From a bacterium (GTDB lineage: Bacteria; SZUA-79; Acidulodesulfobacterales; Acidulodesulfobacteraceae), in the NCBI GenBank assembly GCA_021791295.1, contig JAJYWW010000134.1:1-10624 (forward strand): a DNA stretch of 10,624 nt. The letters run 5' to 3'. A program made the position numbers and the translations under genes. Below, one piece after another: positions 1 to 4,187 of this stretch. The first letter of the stretch is position 1; every line of letters begins with the position of its first letter. Below the pieces are notes generated by a model. That model did no database searches, had not been told where the DNA came from, and saw only the letters and a program-made list of their open reading frames with translations.

Positions 1-4
1 GCAA

Positions 5-139
5 TGACGCAGGAAATAATGGGGTCCGATTTATTTATTAACTCCCGACTGCATTTGATGAAATATTAACCCTTATTTCCCTGTCCCTCCCTGCTTTTTC
101 CTGAATTTTAACAAAAACGTAACAAAAATTTAACATAAT
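5..139. repeat. Leader repeat A, copy 1 (AT-rich, with TTAACA direct repeats)
   Basis: This non-coding stretch recurs downstream of higBA at about 1897-1993. The best-conserved core is 96-139 against 1951-1993, with about 41 of 44 aligned positions identical by eye. Shorter matches extend outward: TGACGC (5-10 and 1897-1902) and TCCGATTTATTT (25-36 and 1913-1924), with an indel of about 30 bases between them and the core. Inside the core, TTAACA (108-113), GTAACA (119-124) and TTAACA (130-135) repeat every 11 bp. No gene is visible in 1-266; short open frames at the very start (1-69 and 3-41) are too short to call as the end of an upstream gene. Confidence 0.75.
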
Positions 140-150
140 TGAAATATAAA
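108..150 (+). promoter_or_regulatory. Candidate regulator site: three TTAACA-type direct repeats at 11-bp spacing, with a possible -10
   Basis: The hexamers TTAACA, GTAACA and TTAACA start at 108, 119 and 130, separated by A/T-rich 5-mers. A TATAAA (145-150) begins about 10 bp after the last hexamer. Direct hexamers with 11-bp period are the known layout of PhoB/PhoP-type response-regulator boxes, with Bacillus PhoP boxes being TTAACA-like. That resemblance is the only basis for the suggestion. The phased A-tracts could instead simply bend the DNA. The same array is kept, slightly degraded, in copy 2 (1963-1989). No phosphate gene is visible nearby. Confidence 0.3.
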
Positions 151-266
151 TTTCATAATCCTGCAACTAAATTTATGATATAAATAAAAACTCGCACTTT
201 AATGTAAATTATAATTATTTATAATAGATTATAAAAAATTAAATTAAAGGGGGAGGCAGGGTTTTT

Positions 267-548
267 ATGGATGGGAGAAAACAGCGCAGGAAAAGAAAAA
301 CTAAATTAAAACGGGGTAAGGGAAAAATCAGTTTTCAGGAGTTTATAGACGGGATAAACGGCGTCCTGAACCGGAGAAAAGAAATGGAAGATTTGTTCGG
401 CAGGGTTTTGATTTTAAATTCGGAAAGCGTCTTAACCGAAATGGAGATAAAGAGAAAAAATAACGAAATCCTGCAGGCGCGTATGCGGGCAAAGGCGGAA
501 GAAAATAATGCCGGAAGTGGAGCGGATAAAATAAACGCAGAGTTATAA
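267..548 (+). CDS. Hypothetical small, strongly basic protein
   Basis: I do not recognise this 93-residue protein. The start is well supported by GGAGG at 252-256, ten bases before the ATG. The first twenty residues are mostly Lys and Arg, including an RKRK run (residues 8-11), so the N-terminus is likely nucleic-acid binding or disordered. Residues about 21-77 look helical and charged, with FQEFIDGINGVL, RRKEMEDLF and EMEIKRKNNEILQARMRAKAEEN. The tail is Gly/Ser/Asn-rich. There is no signal peptide or membrane segment. It lies between leader repeat A and the vapB promoter, and the downstream copy of those repeats has nothing between them, so this gene was either gained here or lost there. 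It could be a regulator or accessory protein of the toxin-antitoxin island, but nothing shows that directly. Confidence 0.6.
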   Translation: MDGRKQRRKRKTKLKRGKGKISFQEFIDGINGVLNRRKEMEDLFGRVLILNSESVLTEMEIKRKNNEILQARMRAKAEENNAGSGADKINAEL

Positions 549-570
549 AATGGAAAAAACTGAAAAATAG

Positions 571-614
571 TTGAAAAGAAGATAGATACACGATATAATG
601 TGTATAATGAGGTG
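571..614 (+). promoter_or_regulatory. vapBC promoter with overlapping palindromic operator candidate and Shine-Dalgarno
   Basis: TTGAAA (571-576) and TATAAT (594-599) are separated by exactly 17 bp, close to the sigma-70 optimum. The -10 lies in the centre of a perfect inverted repeat, ATACAC (586-591) and GTGTAT (600-605), separated by 8 bp. VapB or VapBC complexes usually repress their own promoter by binding such palindromes, so this is the natural operator candidate. A GAGGTG Shine-Dalgarno (609-614) follows. The predicted leader is very short, with transcription starting near 606. Confidence 0.65.
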
Positions 615-641
615 TAAAAATGAGAACCAATATCGTACTCA
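572..641. repeat. Repeat B, copy 1 (vapB promoter and first codons)
   Basis: This segment matches 2016-2085 without gaps, at a constant offset of 1444. About 62 of 70 positions are identical by eye. It covers the end of the -35 hexamer, the -10, the palindrome, the ribosome-binding site and the first seven codons of vapB. Confidence 0.85.
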
Positions 642-829
642 ACGATTTGCTTGTCGAAGAAGCTATGAAGCTGGCAAATGTAAAGACCAAAAAAGAGTTA
701 GTCAATTTAGCTTTAAAGGAATTTGTAGAAAATTACAAGAGGAAGAATCTTACCGAATTAAAAGGAAAGATTAAATTTGCGGAAGGATACGATTATAAGT
801 CTATGAGGGAAGGCAGGCGGGTAAAATAA
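620..829 (+). CDS. vapB: VapB-type antitoxin
   Basis: This 69-residue protein fits the VapB antitoxin family (PF09957-like) in length and pattern. The N-terminal MRTNIVLNDLLVEEAMKLA is the expected beta-strand plus helix of a ribbon-helix-helix DNA-binding fold. KTKKELVNLALKEFV (23-37) gives the second helix. The C-terminal LKGKIKFAEGYDYKSMREGR part is the region that in this family wraps the toxin and blocks its active site. It neutralises the VapC ribonuclease encoded next and should repress the operon together with it. The ATG has GAGGTG five bases upstream and a strong promoter. The stop codon lies one base before the vapC start, so translation is probably coupled. A truncated relic of the same 5' region occurs at 2064-2099. 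Confidence 0.9.
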   Translation: MRTNIVLNDLLVEEAMKLANVKTKKELVNLALKEFVENYKRKNLTELKGKIKFAEGYDYKSMREGRRVK

Positions 830-830
830 A

Positions 831-1229
831 TTGATTTTGATAGATACTTCGGTTCTGATAAATTATTTTAAGGGCGTAAATAATCCGAAAACCAAAAAAT
901 TTGAAGAAATATTAGAAACCGGAACGCCTTTCGGGATAAATAATCTTATATATCAGGAAGTATTGCAGGGCGCATCTGCCGAGAAAGAATTTAATCTGTT
1001 AAACGGGTACCTGAGCAGTCAAAAGTTTTATGAATTGCGTTACGGAACTAAGTCGTACGAGAATGCGGCAAAGATGTATTATCTATGCCGAAAAAAAGGA
1101 ATTACGCCGAGAAGCACTATTGATTTGCTGATTGCAGAAACGGCGATTGAAAATAATTTATTTTTACTGCACGACGATAAGGATTATTCCGAAATCGCAT
1201 CGGTAGTTGAAGGCCTAAAAGAATATTAG
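831..1229 (+). CDS. vapC: VapC-type PIN-domain toxin ribonuclease
   Basis: This 132-residue single PIN domain should be a Mg2+-dependent endoribonuclease; family members typically cut tRNA or rRNA and arrest growth. The acidic active-site set is visible: D5 in MILIDTSVLI, E43 in LIYQEVLQG, D98 in TIDLLIAETA, and D115, D116 or D118 in LLHDDKDY. All expected carboxylates are present, so the toxin looks intact. The start is TTG, one base after the vapB stop codon. Its first residues MILIDTS match the usual PIN N-terminus, and no closer ATG is available. A weak TTG start coupled to the antitoxin would keep toxin output low. The RNA target cannot be told from the sequence. Confidence 0.92.
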   Translation: MILIDTSVLINYFKGVNNPKTKKFEEILETGTPFGINNLIYQEVLQGASAEKEFNLLNGYLSSQKFYELRYGTKSYENAAKMYYLCRKKGITPRSTIDLLIAETAIENNLFLLHDDKDYSEIASVVEGLKEY

Positions 1230-1244
1230 GCGCATTTAAAAATA

Positions 1245-1274
1245 AAGGTGCCGGCAAGTAAATAAAGGTGTCAG
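1245..1274. repeat. Two short direct repeats AAGGTGYCRG between vapC and higB
   Basis: AATAAAGGTG occurs twice with a period of exactly 20 bp (1241-1250 and 1261-1270), continuing as AAGGTGCCGGCAA (1245-1257) and AAGGTGTCAG (1265-1274). A third copy, AAGGTGTCAGCAA, lies just after higA (1874-1886). The second copy contains the GTG start codon of higB. Confidence 0.7.
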
Positions 1275-1543
1275 ACGATGAAACAAAACTTATATGGGAG
1301 GGTCGGTTTTCCAAGAAGATAAAACTGTCTTCCGATTTGCAGAATATAGCGCGGCGCAAGCTAAGAATGGTTGCGGCTGCGACGATGCTTCAAACTTTAA
1401 GAGTTCCGCCGAATAATAAACTCGAATCGTTAAAAGGCGATAGAGAAGGGCAGTGGAGCATCAGGATAAACGACAAATGGCGTATTTGTTTTCAATGGAA
1501 AGATTCCAACGCTTACGAAGTGGAAATAACGGACTATCATTAA
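1268..1543 (+). CDS. higB: HigB-type toxin (RelE/ParE superfamily)
   Basis: This 91-residue protein matches the plasmid-maintenance killer family HigB, normally about 92 residues, a ribosome-dependent mRNA endonuclease. Visible family hallmarks are GRFSKKI, LRVPPNNKLESLKGDREGQWSIRINDKWRICF (45-75) and the terminal ITDYH. The conserved Arg residues R66 and R72 and the C-terminal Tyr-His are kept, so it is probably active. The start is uncertain. An in-frame TAA lies at 1259-1261, leaving only GTG (1268) or the non-standard ATA (1262) upstream of the conserved part. GTG gives a protein lacking the usual MIK(S)F opening, and no good ribosome-binding site is visible. The toxin-first order with higA 17 bases downstream is typical. 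No separate promoter is obvious, so readthrough from vapBC is likely. Confidence 0.88.
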   Translation: MSDDETKLIWEGRFSKKIKLSSDLQNIARRKLRMVAAATMLQTLRVPPNNKLESLKGDREGQWSIRINDKWRICFQWKDSNAYEVEITDYH

Positions 1544-1560
1544 CGTAAAAGGTAAAAAAT

Positions 1561-1869
1561 ATGAAAAAATTAAAAAATATTCATCCCGGCGAGGTTCTGA
1601 CAATGGAGTTCTTAAAGCCTATGGGTATATCGGCATATATGCTGTCGAAACAAACCGGTCTTTCGCAAACCAGATTAAGCCAGATAATTGCAGGAAAAAG
1701 AAGCATTACCGCCGAAACGGCGTTAAAACTCGGGAAATTTTTCAACGTTCCGGCTGAATTCTGGATGAATTTACAGAACCTGTACGATATTGAAGAAAGC
1801 CTGAAATTACATAATGAAGAACTAAAATTAATTACCCCTTATTATAATCTTAATAATAAAGTTGCTTAA
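1561..1869 (+). CDS. higA: HigA-type antitoxin, XRE-family HTH
   Basis: This 102-residue protein is the antitoxin partner of HigB. It opens with the family signature IHPGEVLTMEFLKPMGIS (7-24). A Cro/XRE helix-turn-helix follows: MLSKQTGLSQTRLSQIIAGKRSITAETALKLGKFF (27-61), with LSQTRLSQII as recognition helix. The stretch FNVPAEFWMNLQNLYDIE (61-78) is also characteristic. HigA binds and inactivates HigB and usually represses the higBA promoter. AAAGG (1548-1552) lies eight bases before the ATG. The gene is intact and ends in a possible hairpin terminator, followed by the third AAGGTGTCAG repeat. Confidence 0.93.
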   Translation: MKKLKNIHPGEVLTMEFLKPMGISAYMLSKQTGLSQTRLSQIIAGKRSITAETALKLGKFFNVPAEFWMNLQNLYDIEESLKLHNEELKLITPYYNLNNKVA

Positions 1870-1897
1870 AATGAAGGTGTCAGCAACTGTTTTATTT
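1860..1897 (+). terminator. Possible weak intrinsic terminator after higA
   Basis: AGTTGCT (1860-1866) can pair with AGCAACT (1882-1888) to form a 7-bp stem with a 15-base loop. A T-rich tail (1890-1897) follows. The stem is short and overlaps the higA stop codon, so it would be a weak terminator at best. No stronger one is visible before purU. Confidence 0.3.
1874..1886. repeat. Third AAGGTGTCAG repeat, just downstream of higA
   Basis: AAGGTGTCAG here is identical to 1265-1274, and the longer AAGGTGTCAGCAA differs from 1245-1257 at only two positions. It begins five bases after the higA stop codon, while the upstream copy begins three bases before the higB GTG. The pair therefore brackets higBA. 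Read in frame, it gives ATG AAG GTG TCA, parallel to the ATA AAG GTG TCA at the higB start. Confidence 0.65.
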
Positions 1898-1993
1898 GAC
1901 GCGTAAAATATTTCCGATTTATTTTACTCTTTATCCCGTCTTCGCCTGAGTTTTCCTAAATTTTAACAAAAAGTAATAAAAATTTAACATAAT
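1897..1993. repeat. Leader repeat A, copy 2
   Basis: This is the second copy of the leader at 5-139. The core 1951-1993 aligns with 96-139 with one single-base deletion and two substitutions. The TTAACA-type array is preserved at 1963-1968, 1973-1978 (GTAATA) and 1984-1989, with spacing 10 then 11 bp. It is separated from repeat B copy 2 by about 22 bases only. The first copy has about 430 bases and the basic 93-residue gene in that gap. The non-coding region between higA and purU consists of this repeat plus the relic that follows. Confidence 0.75.
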
Positions 1994-2014
1994 AGCGATT
2001 AAACGAAAAAATAA

Positions 2015-2043
2015 CTGAAAAGAACATAGATGCACGATATAAT
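2015..2043 (+). promoter_or_regulatory. Relic vapB promoter, reading antisense into purU
   Basis: CTGAAA (2015-2020) and TATAAT (2038-2043) are 17 bp apart, matching the live vapB promoter except for the first base of the -35. The inverted repeat around the -10 is kept with one substitution (ATGCAC in place of ATACAC). Transcription would start near 2050 and run into the 3' end of purU on the opposite strand. The ribosome-binding site has decayed from GAGGTG to TAGATG (2053-2058). Confidence 0.5.
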
Positions 2044-2063
2044 GTGTATAGTTAGATGTAAAA

Positions 2064-2099
2064 ATGAGAACTAATATCGTGCTTAAGCAAAAACAATAG
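2064..2099 (+). pseudogene. vapB 5' relic, truncated after seven codons
   Basis: The frame opens with MRTNIVL, identical to the first seven residues of the intact VapB. It then runs as KQKQ into a stop at 2097-2099. The three base differences within these seven codons (ACC/ACT, GTA/GTG, CTC/CTT) are all third-position synonymous, so the lost gene was probably once a functional paralogue. Similarity ends at the purU stop codon (2083-2085 on the opposite strand), which marks the breakpoint. With its Shine-Dalgarno gone, translation of the 11-residue frame is unlikely. Confidence 0.7.
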
Positions 2100-2973
2100 T
2101 TTTGTTGCCCGATTGTATTATTCTGTCTTCAACGAAAAATTTTACCGCCCTTGCCAAGACCATTCTTTCGATAATTTTCCCTTTCTTTTTAAGTCCTTCT
2201 GCATCGTCTTCGTGATTAATCCTTATGACGTCTTGTTCTATTATGGGTCCGTCGTCTAATTTTTCATTAACGAAATGGGCGGTCGCCCCGATTATTTTGA
2301 CCCCTTTTTCATATGCCTGAAGATAAGGTTTGGCTCCGGGAAACGACGGCAGAAAAGAATGATGAATGTTTATTATCTTTTTGTTGAATGAATCAATGAA
2401 ATTCGCCGATAAAACCCTCATATATTTTGCAAGTATAATAAAATCGATATCGTATTTTGCCATTTCGTTTAAAATAAATCGTTCCTGCATATGTCTAATG
2501 CTTACTTCGTCGTTATTTAAGCCGTTAAAATCTGACGGAATATATATAAACGGCACATTATAAAAATTTGCGACGGACGACAGAACTTTGTGGTTTGAAA
2601 ATATACAGCAGATATTTAAAAAAATATCGCCTGAACTTGTCTGCCACAATAATTCATAAAGACAATGGTCTTCTTTTGAAACGAAAATTGCCGAATTTTT
2701 TTTAACAAAAGCATCATTTAATTCATATTCCATGCCGAATATATTCCTAAGTTCGTTTAATTTTATTTTTATATTCGCAAGATTTTTTTCGGCAAAAATA
2801 TTATCCAGTTCAAAGACGATTCTCATATAAAAATGGGGATTTGAAACAGATTTGGCGGAATGCTGGTTTGATTCTACTATATTAGCGTCGTTTTCAAAAA
2901 GGACTTTTGAAACTGCGGCTACTATTCCTTTTTTATCGGGACAAGAAAAGATTAAAACTAATTTTCTATTCAT
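2083..2973 (-). CDS. purU: Formyltetrahydrofolate deformylase
   Basis: This 296-residue cytosolic enzyme hydrolyses 10-formyl-tetrahydrofolate to formate and tetrahydrofolate. That balances the one-carbon pool and can supply formate for PurT-dependent purine synthesis. An ACT domain occupies about residues 4-85 (LVLIFSCPDKKGIVAAVSKVL), the usual site of allosteric control. The formyltransferase-like domain follows from about 92. Its catalytic set is visible as N202 and H204 in INIHHSFLPSFPGAKPY and D240 in KLDDGPIIEQDV. Length and the ending NKTIVF fit the family. The ATG gives the canonical ACT opening, but no good ribosome-binding site is seen. It lies 81 bases downstream of the channel gene on the same strand, so co-transcription is possible. 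Its stop codon abuts the vapB relic. Confidence 0.95.
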   Translation of the reverse strand: MNRKLVLIFSCPDKKGIVAAVSKVLFENDANIVESNQHSAKSVSNPHFYMRIVFELDNIFAEKNLANIKIKLNELRNIFGMEYELNDAFVKKNSAIFVSKEDHCLYELLWQTSSGDIFLNICCIFSNHKVLSSVANFYNVPFIYIPSDFNGLNNDEVSIRHMQERFILNEMAKYDIDFIILAKYMRVLSANFIDSFNKKIINIHHSFLPSFPGAKPYLQAYEKGVKIIGATAHFVNEKLDDGPIIEQDVIRINHEDDAEGLKKKGKIIERMVLARAVKFFVEDRIIQSGNKTIVFA

Positions 2974-3054
2974 AGTATTATTTTCTAATTTTAAGATACA
3001 TAAAGAGTTTTAGTTATCTTTATCGTGTTGCTTCCGCCTGCATTATCCCTGAAG

Positions 3055-4044
3055 TCAGCTTTTTTTGCCGATCAGCATAACTTTGTCGCCCGTCTGTGCC
3101 GCAAAAGTTTTTTCCGGATTTATCATAACCTGTTCATTTCTCTTTATTCCGACTGCAATTTCGTCTTTATTTTCTTTAAAAAATTTTATAACTTCTAAAA
3201 ATTCTTTATTTTCTAAATTTCTTGGCAAATCTTTTTCTATAAGTCCTTCTTTAAAATTTTCGTCTAAAAGCTGATTAAAAAATTTAGAAGCGCCTTTAAA
3301 CTCTATGGATTTAACAAGCACCCTGCTTGAAAACGAACCGGAGGAAAATACCTCATTGATACCTATTTCTTTAAAAGCTCTTTCAGTTTCTTTTTTAAAA
3401 ATTAAAGCGATTATGTAAGTATTTTTATATTGCGTCCTTACGTTTATACCTGCTATTAAAGAGTTTGCATCGTCTTCGTCTGAAATAATGCACAGCTTGG
3501 CTTTGTCGACGTGGGCTTTTGCAACCGTTTTTTCGTCCGTGATATCGCCTTTTATAAATATTAATTTACCGCTGTTTTCCGGCGATTTTTCGATATTTGC
3601 CACAAGAGTGACGTTGTCTTTTGTTTCCATAATATCTTTCAAAGAAGATTTTATTAAACTGCTGTAACCTAATATAACGATGTGTTCCTTAAAAATATGG
3701 CTTTCCATTGTTCCAAATATCCTCCCTATTTTAAATTCAAACATAATAGAAGATACCGTCGCTAAAAAAAGACCTAAAATTCCTATCCCCAGAATCATTA
3801 AACCCATAGCGATTATTCTTCCTATATTGTTTGTCGGCGTGATGTCGCCGTAGCCTACGGTAGTAGCGGTGGTAACCGCCCAGTAAAACGATTTAAAAAA
3901 AGATATTTTTTCGTAGCGGCTGAATAAGTAAGAGAAAATTAAAAGTATTACTATAAGAAAAACAAAAATTCTTATTAAATCGGATTTATGCTGATTCGTT
4001 AATATTTTTAACTTACGAAAAAAAATTAATATTACGTTAAACAT
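3055..4044 (-). CDS. Two-TM potassium channel with RCK domain (MthK/TrkA-N type)
   Basis: This 329-residue inner-membrane protein should form a tetrameric K+ channel gated by its cytoplasmic RCK domain. TM1 is about residues 25-42. The pore helix and selectivity filter follow, with TTATTVGYGDITP and filter TVGYGD at 62-67. TM2 is about 76-100. There is no voltage sensor. The RCK N-lobe starts at HIVILGYSSLIKSSL (121-135), resembling the MthK form rather than a strict GxGxxG nucleotide motif. Acidic SDEDDANS (189-196) follows in the Rossmann half. The C-lobe (TrkA-C) is about 245-329. The family responds to Ca2+, nucleotides or other ligands; the ligand here cannot be told. An internal ATG at M113 with a GGAGG upstream resembles the internal start of MthK. 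The gene is divergent from glnD. Confidence 0.92.
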   Translation of the reverse strand: MFNVILIFFRKLKILTNQHKSDLIRIFVFLIVILLIFSYLFSRYEKISFFKSFYWAVTTATTVGYGDITPTNNIGRIIAMGLMILGIGILGLFLATVSSIMFEFKIGRIFGTMESHIFKEHIVILGYSSLIKSSLKDIMETKDNVTLVANIEKSPENSGKLIFIKGDITDEKTVAKAHVDKAKLCIISDEDDANSLIAGINVRTQYKNTYIIALIFKKETERAFKEIGINEVFSSGSFSSRVLVKSIEFKGASKFFNQLLDENFKEGLIEKDLPRNLENKEFLEVIKFFKENKDEIAVGIKRNEQVMINPEKTFAAQTGDKVMLIGKKS

Positions 4045-4187
4045 TTCGATTTAGTTATATATGTTTTTGTTTTTTTAAAGATATTATAGCATAAATAATT
4101 GTATAATTATATTATCATTAACAATTTAGCTTTGCGTGCATGTATAAAACGAAATAACTATTAAAGTAATAATGGAGATAAGTCTTA
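4045..4187. promoter_or_regulatory. Divergent control region between the K+ channel gene and glnD
   Basis: These 143 very AT-rich bases must carry promoters for both directions. TATAAT occurs at 4102-4107 on the + strand, and its reverse complement at 4083-4088 could serve the channel gene, but I see no convincing -35 at the right distance for either. GGAGA (4174-4178) is the glnD ribosome-binding site. I see no clear NtrC-type or sigma-54 element. Confidence 0.35.

Noticed and set aside
1..69. Possible C-terminal end of a gene entering from the left
   Set aside because: Two frames are open for only 22 and 12 codons, neither shows a known motif, and the stretch belongs partly to the repeat shared with 1897-1924.
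100..135. GAATTTTAACAAAA resembles part of the filamentous phage f1 intergenic origin
   Set aside because: The match is short and AT-rich, no phage replication gene is near, and the motif is better explained by the TTAACA direct-repeat array.
343..705. Long open frame on the - strand across the basic gene and the vapB start
   Set aside because: It lies opposite two well-supported + strand genes, crosses the intergenic promoter, and its Phe/Ser/Leu-rich translation looks like the antisense of Lys/Glu-rich coding sequence.
1117..1359. - strand open frame spanning the vapC end and the higB start
   Set aside because: It overlaps conserved parts of both toxins and has no recognisable protein pattern or ribosome-binding site.
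1..2100. Insertion sequence or integrative element as cause of the repeats
   Set aside because: No transposase, recombinase, terminal inverted repeats or target-site duplications could be found in the window.
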